Source: an uncultured Alphaproteobacteria bacterium
GTDB taxonomy: Bacteria; Pseudomonadota; Alphaproteobacteria; RF32; CAG-239
Assembly: GCA_944390035.1 (NCBI GenBank)
Contig: CALXOP010000026.1
Span: 1-40,034, forward strand
Length of the DNA stretch: 40,034 nucleotides
Direction: 5' to 3'
The position numbers and the translations under genes are program-made. The notes below the pieces were generated by a model. The model was not told the origin of the DNA, did no database searches, and worked only from the letters and a program-made list of their open reading frames with translations. Position 1 is the stretch's first letter. Every line of letters begins with the position of its first letter. Positions 7,804 to 15,307 of this stretch are shown piece by piece.

Positions 7804-8643
7804 TTATTCACTGATTGAAGATTCTTCTTTGCACTTAATCCGAACAACACCGGTCGGGTCAATTAAGCATGCGCCTTGGCTCATCATATTATTGACAAAG
7901 TGAGCGGCATGGTCGCCGTGCCAAGTGATGTCGCTTTGGACATCTTGTCCGCAAGCGTGTCCGACTGCCGTTTTGTGGAAGATAAAGCATTGACGCTCCG
8001 TGCCGTTTAAGGGCAAACCGGTATGCATAATCCAGTTGATACCTAACCATTTGCGGCTTTCGGTCCCTTTCAAAAACGGCAGATTGTCGCCGGCATAGTC
8101 AGAATTTGAGAACTCGGCAATGTTGAGCAATGCATTCCATTGGTAAGGGCCTACCAAACCAAAACGTTGTCCGTCATCGGGAACATCGTTTGAGTTTAAT
8201 TTGGCAAAGGCATCCAAAATGTCTTTTTTGCTCATCGGCAGGCTATAATCCCCAACATCATTATCTGCCGGGGCTTTGCTCAAGGCATCAATAATCAATT
8301 CATCGGTTTTGCGACCCAAGGCATAAGCACCGGAATTGGCAATGACACGGCGCTCATCAATGCTGACTTTTAATTCATCCAAAGCATCTACCCAATCGCC
8401 GGCATAGTAGTCTTGAAGTTCGCACTCAATCGGGGTGTGGTCCAAAGACATTACCGGAACCAAGCCGTGGCGTGCCTTTTGTGAGGCCATGCCTTTACCG
8501 ACTTTTTGGAAGACGGTGGATGAGCCTTTGACATTGTTTTTGGTACGAACCGCATTTCTCAATTTGGAACCGTTTTGTTGGTAAGCCAAGTGAACATCGG
8601 CTTCAAATTGTTTGATAAAGGATTCGGTTATTTGTGTTGACAT
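7804..8643 (-). CDS. Major capsid protein (podoviral HK97-like)
   Basis: This 279-residue protein starts at 8643 with a strong AGGAGG ribosome site. The sequence follows the podoviral capsid family containing BPP-1 Bbp17: an N-terminal helix (ESFIKQFEADVHLAYQQ), the E-loop-like area rich in Lys/Val, PIECELQDYYAGDWVDALDELK at about 70-91, and a C-terminal WHGDHAAHFVNNMMSQGACLIDPTGVVRI. It should build the procapsid shell with the scaffold encoded upstream. There is no protease gene. Intrinsic terminators stand on both sides of the capsid and accessory pair, so this pair is a separately tunable expression unit. Confidence 0.92.
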   Translation of the reverse strand: MSTQITESFIKQFEADVHLAYQQNGSKLRNAVRTKNNVKGSSTVFQKVGKGMASQKARHGLVPVMSLDHTPIECELQDYYAGDWVDALDELKVSIDERRVIANSGAYALGRKTDELIIDALSKAPADNDVGDYSLPMSKKDILDAFAKLNSNDVPDDGQRFGLVGPYQWNALLNIAEFSNSDYAGDNLPFLKGTESRKWLGINWIMHTGLPLNGTERQCFIFHKTAVGHACGQDVQSDITWHGDHAAHFVNNMMSQGACLIDPTGVVRIKCKEESSISE

Positions 8644-8673
8644 ATTTTCCTCCTATTTGTGATTAACCTATAT

Positions 8674-8705
8674 AAAAAAAGCCCTGAAAGGTTTATTTTT
8701 CAGGG
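8674..8705 (-). terminator. Terminator between scaffold and capsid genes
   Basis: On the minus strand a CCCTGAAA / TTTCAGGG hairpin (8705-8698 with 8689-8682, 8-nt loop) runs straight into a seven-T tract. The left arm lies within the last codons of the scaffold gene. Transcripts reading towards the capsid gene must pass it. Confidence 0.82.
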
Positions 8706-9415
8706 TAGAGTTTTTCAAATCCGCGCGTAATCTTATTGATATAAGCACTGTCTTTGTCTCGCCAGTAACGCGGATCTTCCATCATCTTGCGTAAGGTCTG
8801 TTCGCTTAACTCGCCTTCATAGCCGTTATCTTTGCTAAGCATCGGTTCGTTAGACGACATCATCTTATACAAGGCTATTACGCCTTCGGCCGTTGAGCCC
8901 AAAGCGTCATAGACGTCCCCGCTCAAATTTTGTTTTGCCCAAGCTGAAATTTGGCGAGAGACTTCATCAAATCTTTCTCTGCCGCCAAAGTAATTTATCA
9001 GTTTGGCAAGCTGTTTTTGAGCCTCAAAGTTTACGGTCAACTGGTCTAAAACCGGAATGACACGTTCATTGGCCAAGTCATAAACAAATTGCGCCTGGTC
9101 GTTGGTGAAACCATGTTCATAAAACTGTTTGAACAATTCTTCATCGCGGTCCAACAATTCGTTTGGGATTTTTATCTGATATTGGTCGTAGCTTGCCGGC
9201 ATATTGCGGTTGTGCGTTTCTATCAGATTTTCATCTCTCATGGCCATAGAGTTATAGTCATCAATCAATTCTTGAAGTTTTACCGTTTGTGTGGCTTCAT
9301 CCCAGAATTTGGCCGACAAATTTTCCGGTTTTCCTTGTTTTGGGGCTGAAGGACCTGCACTCTGCGGTGCTGCAAGATTCATTGTGTTGAGATTTTCAAC
9401 TGGTCTTTCTTTCAT
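8693..9415 (-). CDS. Capsid assembly scaffolding protein
   Basis: This 240-residue acidic, mostly helical protein is encoded between portal/Bbp19-like and capsid genes, the usual place of the podoviral scaffold. It has a disordered Pro/Ala/Ser N-terminus (1-32), a central NFEAQKQLAKLINYFGGRERFDEVSRQISAWAK helix segment and a basic-acidic C-terminus (DPRYWRDKDSAYINKITRGFEKLYP). The sequence RYWRDKDPAYINKVTAGFQ-like ending is characteristic of T7-like capsid assembly proteins. It should fill the procapsid during assembly and leave later. AAAGGAAAAG precedes the ATG. Confidence 0.87.
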   Translation of the reverse strand: MKERPVENLNTMNLAAPQSAGPSAPKQGKPENLSAKFWDEATQTVKLQELIDDYNSMAMRDENLIETHNRNMPASYDQYQIKIPNELLDRDEELFKQFYEHGFTNDQAQFVYDLANERVIPVLDQLTVNFEAQKQLAKLINYFGGRERFDEVSRQISAWAKQNLSGDVYDALGSTAEGVIALYKMMSSNEPMLSKDNGYEGELSEQTLRKMMEDPRYWRDKDSAYINKITRGFEKLYPEK

Positions 9416-9433
9416 GTCTTTTCCTTTCTTTGG

Positions 9434-9655
9434 TTAATTGTCGTCTGATATCTTGTTTTGGATTATGGCAACCAAGTGTCTTTGCCCTTCCAGATGACGC
9501 AACGCATCAGAAGAACTTTCGGGTCCCAAATATCGCTCCTGTGTCAGACGTTTTAGGTAAGAGAGGACTATTCTCCCTTCCCTGCTCGAAAAGCATTTTA
9601 CAAATGCTTCACGAATTTGTGCTTCCGACATTTGTCGGGTATCATACGGCTGCAT
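9434..9655 (-). CDS. Bbp19-like small phage protein
   Basis: This 73-residue protein overlaps the 3' end of the portal gene by 14 nt. The pattern (AFVKCFSSREGRIVLSYLKRLT at about 17-38, then a Gly-Pro-Glu-Ser turn and a HLEGQRHLVAIIQNKI helix) matches the short family typified by Bbp19 of Bordetella phage BPP-1, found between portal and scaffold genes. Its function is not established; a role in head assembly is likely from position. Confidence 0.72.
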   Translation of the reverse strand: MQPYDTRQMSEAQIREAFVKCFSSREGRIVLSYLKRLTQERYLGPESSSDALRHLEGQRHLVAIIQNKISDDN

Positions 9656-11168
9656 TGTCGCTCTCTTGGTTTTCCGGTGTAGGAGTGGGCTGTGTTTCCC
9701 TGATTAACTGCGTTGGAACGCAAAGGGTTTTGCCCAGCCATCTTGAGGCTTCTTCCACATTGACGGCACTCAAGGCATCTTGTCCGAAGGTGGCAAGCAT
9801 TGACACCCACTCGCTGACATTGGTGATGTCTTTTCGGGTTTGGGCCAATGCCAGAGGCGATTTATACTGCAAGTCAACAATCTTTCCATCCAAGTCAAAA
9901 TTCGGAATATCACCGCGGCGGCGCAGAATATGAAAGGCGCGTTTTAAGAGCGGGGTCAGCAGCTCTGATTGCAGACGTCCAAATGTGGCGCCTAAGATTC
10001 TTGCAACTTCTGCCGAACGCTCCAAAACTTCCGTTGCGGTCATGTTCGGGGTGGCAATTTGTGCCAGCCTGTCGGCCAGCAACGCATGGTTTATTCTTTG
10101 ACGCAAATCAGAAAGAATAAGCTGCGAAACATCAAAATTACCGGGGGCACTCAGCGGCGTTAGGCCTTTTGAGCCCACCGCTTTGGGAATAATGGCACCC
10201 GGCACGAGTTTGATATTGTCGGGATTTAAGATGCCGTCATCATCCGCTTGCCAGATACCGGTTACCGAAATAGAGGCATTTTTCAAAATCAATTCCACAA
10301 CTTTGTTGGCGGTCTTAATATCCGGCAGAGCTTTCATGACCGGAGAACGGCCATAGACTTCTCCCGGCGCCTTGAGCCAACGAAAGTTGATAAACGGCGA
10401 AGTTTCAAAGATGCCTTCTTTTAAGATACAACTCTCTTCATAACCGCTGTTTTCATCCCAAGCAAAGGCAATATAATTATAACCACATGCTCCGGCATTG
10501 TAATTTCGCGGCAGAACGGCTTCAATGATACTGAGTTTATAGTCTCGGTCTTGCTCCAAACGCTCCTGCAAAAAGGGCGGAATTTCTGCTTCGGGAAAAC
10601 GGGTCCGTATGCCTTCCAAATTGAGTTTTGAGCAACGAAACGTGGTATCAATTTTGCCATCCGAACTTTCCTCTATGGCAATTTCGCGCAAAGGAACTGC
10701 ATAAAAATGAAATGCCGTGGCCTCTCCGACAGCGGCTTCTTCAAACATTAAACAAGCCGTACCGACGGTTACCAAATCAAGATAACATTGGTGAACTTCG
10801 ACGGCAAAATTAGAATGCTCAAAATTTTGCAGCATAATCTCCGATGATTTATCCAAAATCGGGGCGACTTGTTCTTGCTCGGTCGGACTTAACTCATTGC
10901 CCGGTTTGAGCCCAAACCACTTGGCCCACGGCGGCGTTAATTCCGACAATAAAGATGAGGCCAACTGGTCAACCGCATCAGGTGCCGTGCCATCAAACAA
11001 ACATAGATTTTTCTTGGAGCCTTGCGGAGTATCTCTACCAAAAGAACTCACGTTTTCTCTTAGCGGAAAAGCATATTCGTAGCATTCACGCCAGTGCTCC
11101 TCCCAATTTTGTTTGCGTTCGGCTGCCTTTTTATAGCGGCTGACCAATTTTTCAATTTGCTGCTCCAT
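9642..11168 (-). CDS. Portal protein (T7-like head-tail connector)
   Basis: This 508-residue protein is of the podoviral head-tail connector family. The N-terminus has SRYKKAAERKQNWEEHWRECYEYAFP, then LFDGTAPDAVDQLASSLLSELTPPWAKWFGL (about 46-76), the classic start of T7 gp8-type portals. Later NFRWLKAPGEVYGRSPVMKALPDIKTAN and MTATEVLERSAEVARILGATFGRLQSELL are also diagnostic. The dodecamer forms the DNA gate at one capsid vertex and binds TerL during packaging. Full-length and intact. GGGAGAA lies before the ATG, and the small gene 11171-11392 ends 2 nt upstream. Confidence 0.95.
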   Translation of the reverse strand: MEQQIEKLVSRYKKAAERKQNWEEHWRECYEYAFPLRENVSSFGRDTPQGSKKNLCLFDGTAPDAVDQLASSLLSELTPPWAKWFGLKPGNELSPTEQEQVAPILDKSSEIMLQNFEHSNFAVEVHQCYLDLVTVGTACLMFEEAAVGEATAFHFYAVPLREIAIEESSDGKIDTTFRCSKLNLEGIRTRFPEAEIPPFLQERLEQDRDYKLSIIEAVLPRNYNAGACGYNYIAFAWDENSGYEESCILKEGIFETSPFINFRWLKAPGEVYGRSPVMKALPDIKTANKVVELILKNASISVTGIWQADDDGILNPDNIKLVPGAIIPKAVGSKGLTPLSAPGNFDVSQLILSDLRQRINHALLADRLAQIATPNMTATEVLERSAEVARILGATFGRLQSELLTPLLKRAFHILRRRGDIPNFDLDGKIVDLQYKSPLALAQTRKDITNVSEWVSMLATFGQDALSAVNVEEASRWLGKTLCVPTQLIRETQPTPTPENQESDNAAV

Positions 11169-11170
11169 GG

Positions 11171-11392
11171 TTATTCTCCCAAGAGGTTCTTACGTTTGAG
11201 GGTGTCTTCTTTTTCTCCCAAAATGCCATTATATGAGGTGCGAATTGTGCTTTCTTGACCGCGGCGTTGGCGCGCTAAATTTTCTTGTTTTTCTTGTTCG
11301 GCTTGCCTTTTGGCTTCTGCATCCGTATCTTCAACCGGCATAATCGGTTGTTTTATTTTGGGTGTGCTGAATACCTTAAATACTCCTCCCAT
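11171..11392 (-). CDS. Short basic phage protein preceding portal
   Basis: This 73-residue protein begins MGGVFKVFSTPK and continues with a charged Glu/Gln/Arg helix ending RQRRGQESTIRTSYNGILG. Such short proteins, with an MGG...F start and a RRG..STI segment, commonly sit just before podoviral portal genes. I know no proven function; an analogy to T7 gp7.3 (a small virion/tail assembly factor) is inference from position only. It has a ribosome site (AAAGGAAAAAC) and is 11 nt from the holin gene. Confidence 0.65.
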   Translation of the reverse strand: MGGVFKVFSTPKIKQPIMPVEDTDAEAKRQAEQEKQENLARQRRGQESTIRTSYNGILGEKEDTLKRKNLLGE

Positions 11393-11403
11393 TGTTTTTC
11401 CTT

Positions 11404-11763
11404 TCAGTTGTTGGGTGTTTGATTGGACTTTGAAGATGGCTTGGGTGTTTTGGGTTTGGGCTCGGTTAGGCTTGTGCTTTTAACGACCGAGATGCCCATC
11501 ACGCCCAATGCCATACTCCAAAGTGATGTTGTTTCAACAAATGCCATAATAATTTTTTCCGCTCTGGGATGATTTATCCAGACAACCCAGCATATCGTGC
11601 TCATTTGCAAAACCCATGTCAGGCATACCGAATAGCCAAAGAGCGGACGCCAATTACGCTCCCAAGACGAAGCATGCCTTTTTCGTCCTAAAAGCGTGTT
11701 GCCACAAAAAAATTGACGCATGATTTTCATCAGCGTCATTGGTGCTTTTGTTTTAAAAATCAT
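11404..11763 (-). CDS. 3TM holin (GTA_holin_3TM family)
   Basis: This 119-residue protein matches the family named for holins of gene-transfer-agent release. After a basic N-terminus, NWRPLFGYSVCLTWVLQMSTICWVVW starts the hydrophobic part, with membrane segments near 42-62 and 75-95, and a hydrophilic Lys/Pro/Ser tail follows. The NWRP..GY opening of the membrane region is diagnostic of this family, which occurs in both phages and GTAs. The holin should permeabilise the inner membrane so that the endolysin encoded upstream reaches peptidoglycan. The ATG directly follows the endolysin TAA, so the two are coupled. Confidence 0.82.
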   Translation of the reverse strand: MIFKTKAPMTLMKIMRQFFCGNTLLGRKRHASSWERNWRPLFGYSVCLTWVLQMSTICWVVWINHPRAEKIIMAFVETTSLWSMALGVMGISVVKSTSLTEPKPKTPKPSSKSNQTPNN

Positions 11764-12180
11764 TTATTTCTCTATGTCATTATAGAAAAGATGACGACCT
11801 ATTTCGGCACAGGGAATTTTTCCTCTGGCCCAAGCAGGATTGGTGCTTTTGGTGTGATAATGCGTGGCATGCGACGTATTATCCTCCAAAAGTCCCGAAA
11901 TGGCTCTGCCGGCAATGCGTTTGCAAATACAAAAAATGATATCCGTATCCGAAACTTTTTGGAGCAAAGCATAGTTGGAATCAGACTTGTTCCAACACGA
12001 AAATTGGTAAGGATAACGACAAATCTCTTTTATCGTATTGCCCCACCAATAACGTCCTTTCTTTTGGCTAAATGCCAAGCGATTTAAAACAACTGAGGCG
12101 ACAGCTTCCATACCGGATATGCTCTCGCCTCGTGCCTCCCCATAAATCGTGCGGGCTAATGTGTCTAAATCTTCACTCAT
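11764..12180 (-). CDS. SleB-type cell wall hydrolase (endolysin)
   Basis: This 138-residue protein is a compact Hydrolase_2 (SleB) domain. It starts LARTIYGEARGESISGMEAVASVVLNRL (about 6-33), with the conserved Glu in YGEARGE as probable catalytic residue, and continues WGNTIKEICRYPYQFSCWN, the family's W....VC..P.QFSCW motif. SleB-like enzymes are lytic transglycosylases or related glycan cleavers. There is no signal peptide, so export needs the adjacent holin. It overlaps the upstream coiled-coil gene by 4 nt (ATGA) and abuts the holin: a three-gene lysis cassette. Confidence 0.9.
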   Translation of the reverse strand: MSEDLDTLARTIYGEARGESISGMEAVASVVLNRLAFSQKKGRYWWGNTIKEICRYPYQFSCWNKSDSNYALLQKVSDTDIIFCICKRIAGRAISGLLEDNTSHATHYHTKSTNPAWARGKIPCAEIGRHLFYNDIEK

Positions 12181-12464
12181 CTTGACCTCCCGACTTCATC
12201 AAGTTTTTTCTCAATACGCAATAAGTGATTGGTTAAGCGATTTTCAACATCTTTCAGGTAGCCGGTGGAAACATAGTTTCTGGCAACGTGTAATTTGAAG
12301 TCGGCCAGTGATTCCTTGCAAATATCAACCCTGCCCTCAGTATGTGTTTGGGTGGCCAGAAGCTGTTCCTCGATTTCTTTTCTTTGTTTGACCAACATTC
12401 GAAAAACCGCAACAAACAACGGTATTTCAATCATTGCTATCCAATTTATCAATTCATTAAACAT
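12177..12464 (-). CDS. Small membrane coiled-coil phage protein
   Basis: This 95-residue protein has an N-terminal membrane segment (about 4-23), a basic KQRKE junction, and a long coiled coil (about 25-90) containing DFKLHVARNYVSTGYLKDVENRLTNHLLRIEKKLDEV. Proteins of this type are common beside endolysins in alphaproteobacterial phages. It may be a second holin, a spanin-like or a holin-associated protein; I cannot decide. The 3' end overlaps the endolysin start by 4 nt; AAGGAAG precedes its ATG. Confidence 0.68.
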   Translation of the reverse strand: MFNELINWIAMIEIPLFVAVFRMLVKQRKEIEEQLLATQTHTEGRVDICKESLADFKLHVARNYVSTGYLKDVENRLTNHLLRIEKKLDEVGRSR

Positions 12465-12475
12465 GGTTTTCTTCC

Positions 12476-13963
12476 TTATATGCTAAAATTGGTTTGCGCC
12501 TTAAACTGGCCGGAATTTCCCTGCCAAGAAAAGCGTTTGTAGTCGCTCATATCAACATAAGCTTGCGTGAAACGTATCGGCTCTGAGGACAAGCAACCGG
12601 CAACCGCGTCTAACCCGTCATCATGCACACTGCCTTCGGTGTTCCACTCCCGCATTTCCTCAATAAACGGTGTGTTCCATATTCGGCGGTGAGCATTTAG
12701 CGCTCGCTCTGCCAACAAAACCTCAAAGGCCTCCAAAATGCGTGCGGCTTTGTTGGTAGATGAATACATCTCTAAAACTGCCGTACGAATTTTACGCCTT
12801 TGCAGGGTTTGCTTTAAGATTCCCGGTAAAAACTTACCAATACCGTTAGCCTCAACGCGAATGGACGGCAGGTGATTACGCTCAATAAAATCTGCGACCT
12901 TTTCACATTGGAGCGAGGCTTGATTGTCTTGTGACTGCGCCGTCAATTTGATATATTCAACATCATGGAGCCAAAACTTGCCATCCTCATCGGTAAAGAC
13001 ACAAGCAATGACGCTGTTATCTCCCGACGCGGAAGCAAAAGACGGGTCCCACCAGCAAGATGCCGACAGCAATTTTTTGTCACCTAAGTGCAAAACCTCA
13101 CGACCGTTGGCATAAGTTTGGGTCAGTTCCAAATTGTAAACACACAATCTTTCCGGATTGAGGATGCAATCTCTGAAATTGACCGGTTGCAACATCATCT
13201 GCGACAAGAACTTATTTTCTCCCGAACGCTGCCGTAAAGAGGCAATTTTTTCTACTGAAAAACGCTCAGGCCAACTGCTTTGATTTTTCTTATCCAAAAT
13301 CGGAATTTCCAATTTTTTGAAATTGAGCAAAAACGGCTCAATCTCCGGACGCGAATTATCATAATCCACCTGATAGATGGTATAAAACGTATGCGGTGTT
13401 CCGATATATAACTGCATGCCTTCAGGCGTTAGAATATAGTCCAACTCCTCGAGTTTTTCCCTGAGCTCAATTCGTTTGAGCGGAGTATCGCAGTTTTTTG
13501 GAACCTCAACGTCATCACAAATAATCAAGTCGGCGCGCAAGCCCGTGATATTTGCCCCAACGCCTTTGGCCAACATGGATGGGTCTCGCAACTCCATATC
13601 CCGCCTAATGGTGAACTGGTCTGAGGCCCATTGTTCCAGCTTTTCGGGCTTGAGCTGCCGTGTTAAAGGGTGCTGTTCTATAATGCGTTTGACATTACGC
13701 ACCATCTTTTTGGCCAGAGCATGATCGGCAGCCATGACCAAAATTCTGGTTGAGGGCTTGGTGTACAAAACCCAGGCACAAAAAAGACCGACAATGGTGG
13801 ATTTGCCTGAATTGCGAAATGCCATCAAGAGTCCTTGTCGGTCTTGCTCGCTTTGCCAAAGAGTGCTCAGCCACTTGGCAATTTTGCGTTGGTGTTTCGG
13901 GACTTTCAGATTTTGCAGTTTGAACCAGATGTATATAAACTCATAAAAACTAATCTTGTTCAT
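12476..13963 (-). CDS. Terminase large subunit
   Basis: This 495-residue DNA-packaging motor starts at the ATG at 13963, 14 nt inside the end of the upstream gene; an in-frame TTG at 13999 would give 12 more basic residues but is a poorer start. The ATPase domain shows a Walker-A-like AFRNSGKST (about 48-56) and Walker B LIICDDVE (about 146-153). The RNase H-like nuclease domain has WWDPSFASASGDNS (motif I Asp) and HDDGLDAV near the end (motif III Asp). All catalytic motifs look intact, so it could package DNA. It resembles the podoviral T7 gp19/BPP-1 group more than siphoviral terminases. Confidence 0.93.
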   Translation of the reverse strand: MNKISFYEFIYIWFKLQNLKVPKHQRKIAKWLSTLWQSEQDRQGLLMAFRNSGKSTIVGLFCAWVLYTKPSTRILVMAADHALAKKMVRNVKRIIEQHPLTRQLKPEKLEQWASDQFTIRRDMELRDPSMLAKGVGANITGLRADLIICDDVEVPKNCDTPLKRIELREKLEELDYILTPEGMQLYIGTPHTFYTIYQVDYDNSRPEIEPFLLNFKKLEIPILDKKNQSSWPERFSVEKIASLRQRSGENKFLSQMMLQPVNFRDCILNPERLCVYNLELTQTYANGREVLHLGDKKLLSASCWWDPSFASASGDNSVIACVFTDEDGKFWLHDVEYIKLTAQSQDNQASLQCEKVADFIERNHLPSIRVEANGIGKFLPGILKQTLQRRKIRTAVLEMYSSTNKAARILEAFEVLLAERALNAHRRIWNTPFIEEMREWNTEGSVHDDGLDAVAGCLSSEPIRFTQAYVDMSDYKRFSWQGNSGQFKAQTNFSI

Positions 13964-14267
13964 CTTCCGCGTCGTCCAAATCCGCCCTTGCTTCCGCAAG
14001 CAATTTCAGAATATCTTCCGTGCCTGATGAGGTTGTGCTTTCAGACGTTCCGTCTTCGGTCCACTTGGCCAACTTTAACAAAGTTTCGGCATGCGTCACC
14101 GCTGATTTGCAGGCGCTGTGGTGTGCACTAAAGCCTTTGGCATCTTCGGGAATAGGTCTTTCCGAAAATGTTTCATAACTCTCTAACACCTGTGAAACCT
14201 TTTCGGGAAGAGTCTTTTGCAAGTTTTTCTTTAAGGACTTTAAGGTCTTGGCCTTTTTGAAATGCAT
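13950..14267 (-). CDS. Phage protein upstream of TerL, possible small terminase
   Basis: This 105-residue protein has a very basic N-terminus (KKAKTLKSLKKNLQKTLPEKV), a central helical part and an acidic tail (LLAEARADLDDAEDEQD). It is encoded directly before, and overlapping, terL, where a small terminase subunit normally lies. Size and helical content fit; no recognisable HTH is seen, so the call rests on position. A strong AAAGGAG ribosome site precedes the ATG, and an intrinsic terminator lies only about 32 nt upstream of it, so this is the first gene of the particle transcript proper. Confidence 0.5.
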   Translation of the reverse strand: MHFKKAKTLKSLKKNLQKTLPEKVSQVLESYETFSERPIPEDAKGFSAHHSACKSAVTHAETLLKLAKWTEDGTSESTTSSGTEDILKLLAEARADLDDAEDEQD

Positions 14268-14298
14268 TTTAACTCCTTTTCTTACAGGTTTTGGGTAT

Positions 14299-14331
14299 AA
14301 AAAAATTCGCTAAGGCAAAATGCCTTGCGAA
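14299..14331 (-). terminator. Leader terminator before the particle operon
   Basis: On the minus strand TTCGC-AAGGC-ATTTT-GCCTT-A-GCGAA (14331-14306, one unpaired A) is followed by seven Ts. It stands between the upstream pair of genes and the first particle gene, leaving only about 32 nt before that ATG. A promoter placed upstream of it would be attenuated unless antiterminated. No convincing promoter fits after it. Confidence 0.8.
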
Positions 14332-14399
14332 TCTGACTTTGTTTTGGGCACACTAATAGCAAGTGGCGTTTTTGTATGTAGCAAATTTTTTTTCGTTTG

Positions 14400-14813
14400 T
14401 CAAGAACTTTTTCCTACAATTTTTAATATTTTTTTATAAAGCTGCCACGGCGTATGGATGAAACAATCGTGCAACCCTATAACACGCTTAACAAATTCAA
14501 CACAGGTAAAAAAAGATAACGGCGCGCATTTGAGCGGTGCTTGTGCAATTTCTATCGGACACAAAATCACATTGCGACTTCTGCGAATATAATCGGCAAA
14601 ATCAAAATTTTCGGGATAATCATAAACAAAAACCGCTGTTTGATTAGACAGAGGATTAAGCTCGACCCAGAGCCCGCATCCTCTGAGTTTTAGCAAAACA
14701 TAACAATGCCTAAATCCGGGTTTGAGGAGCCTTAGCCACCACAAAGTTGTATTGTCGGCAAAGACAACATAACATTGCTCGCAAGCCTTGGGCGCAAATA
14801 CATCTAACCTCAT
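14400..14813 (-). CDS. Permuted papain-like (NlpC/P60-type) phage protein
   Basis: This 137-residue protein has a His-containing strand GFRHCYVLLKL (about 32-42) followed by WVELNPLSN, and later FTCVEFVKRVIGL (about 103-115) and a TPWQLYKKIL tail. His before Cys is the order of circularly permuted papain-like/NlpC-P60 folds; C105 is the likely nucleophile and H35 the base. Similar short proteins occur in alphaproteobacterial phage regions. The substrate is unknown; peptidoglycan peptides or an acyl amide are possible. It overlaps the upstream gene by one base and is cut off from the particle genes by the terminator at 14299-14331. Confidence 0.6.
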   Translation of the reverse strand: MRLDVFAPKACEQCYVVFADNTTLWWLRLLKPGFRHCYVLLKLRGCGLWVELNPLSNQTAVFVYDYPENFDFADYIRRSRNVILCPIEIAQAPLKCAPLSFFTCVEFVKRVIGLHDCFIHTPWQLYKKILKIVGKSS

Positions 14814-15145
14814 TATGCCAGTATTCCCAAGGCTAAAAGCCAGCCTTCAAGCGCATGTAAGCCTTCATCCCAGAGTCTGATTTCGCTCCTTTTGGCGCGA
14901 TAGTGATAATAAGGGGAACATTCTAACTTGCCCCACTTGACCATAACCCGCAGGTGGCGATTGGTGATTTGATGATTTAACTTCATCTTTTTGATGATGC
15001 GATAAATATCTGCAACCTCACAATTTCTGATTTTTCCTTTGAAATCGTTGCAGGAGCGTAATCCGCCGTCTCTTGCCATAATGCAACCGCAAAACCAAAA
15101 CCAAACCTCTTCGGCATTATCAAAAGGCTCATAATCCTCTCGCAT
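14813..15145 (-). CDS. Phage-associated 110-aa protein, possible late regulator
   Basis: First leftward gene after the divergent promoter region; AGGGGG precedes the ATG at 15145. The protein starts with a Trp-rich helix (EEVWFWFCGCIMARDGGLRS, about 12-31), then a CEVADIYRIIKKMKLNHQITNRHLRVMVKWG segment resembling a short DNA-binding helix pair, and ends LWDEGLHALEGWLLALGIL. I recognise the general pattern (W..W...R..G, DV...V..L, H..VL..YG, W..A...L) from alphaproteobacterial phage regions but know no function. Its place just before a leader terminator and the late genes would suit an antiterminator or late activator; that is inference. Confidence 0.6.
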   Translation of the reverse strand: MREDYEPFDNAEEVWFWFCGCIMARDGGLRSCNDFKGKIRNCEVADIYRIIKKMKLNHQITNRHLRVMVKWGKLECSPYYHYRAKRSEIRLWDEGLHALEGWLLALGILA

Positions 15146-15161
15146 TTAGTTACCCCCTGTT

Positions 15162-15189
15162 TTAAGATTCTATCTTAACTAATCGTTAA
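15162..15189. promoter_or_regulatory. Two overlapping palindromes, candidate operators
   Basis: TTAAGAT-tct-ATCTTAA (15162-15178) is a perfect 7-3-7 palindrome; it shares bases with TTAAC-taatc-GTTAA (15175-15189), a perfect 5-5-5 palindrome that also reads TTAA-N7-TTAA, the form of a CtrA site. They lie between the leftward -10 box and the ribosome site of the gene starting at 15145, where bound protein would block the leftward transcript. Confidence 0.5.
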
Positions 15190-15197
15190 TTGTTATT

Positions 15198-15225
15198 GTT
15201 ATATATTAGGTTGTAGGAATTTCAA
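15198..15225 (-). promoter_or_regulatory. Leftward promoter of the phage cluster
   Basis: On the minus strand TTGAAA (15225-15220) and TATAAC (15203-15198) are spaced by 16 bp, upstream of the gene starting at 15145. The -35 abuts one arm of the TAGGAAT/ATTCCTA repeat (15214-15220 and 15241-15247). Confidence 0.55.
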
Positions 15226-15266
15226 CATAAAAAAGAATTGATTCCTAAAATTTTTTGGTGTATATT
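15214..15266 (+). promoter_or_regulatory. Rightward promoter of the S24 regulator with inverted repeat
   Basis: TTGATT (15238-15243) and TATATT (15261-15266) are spaced by exactly 17 bp. Arms TAGGAAT (15214-15220) and ATTCCTA (15241-15247), 20 bp apart, touch the -35 boxes of both divergent promoters. A repressor bound here could control both, including its own gene. The ribosome site AAGGAGG at 15297-15303 is very strong. Confidence 0.6.
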
Positions 15267-15307
15267 ACTTTTATTCTTATAAAAATCTAAGAAAACAAGG
15301 AGGCACA

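Noticed and set aside
9430-9933. Long open frame on the plus strand opposite portal and Bbp19-like genes
   Set aside because: It is antisense to well-supported genes, has no ribosome site and its translation looks like a shadow of the portal codons.
13964-13999. TTG at 13999 as terL start
   Set aside because: The ATG at 13963, overlapping the upstream stop, is a better coupled start, and the added 12 residues are only the read-through of the other frame.
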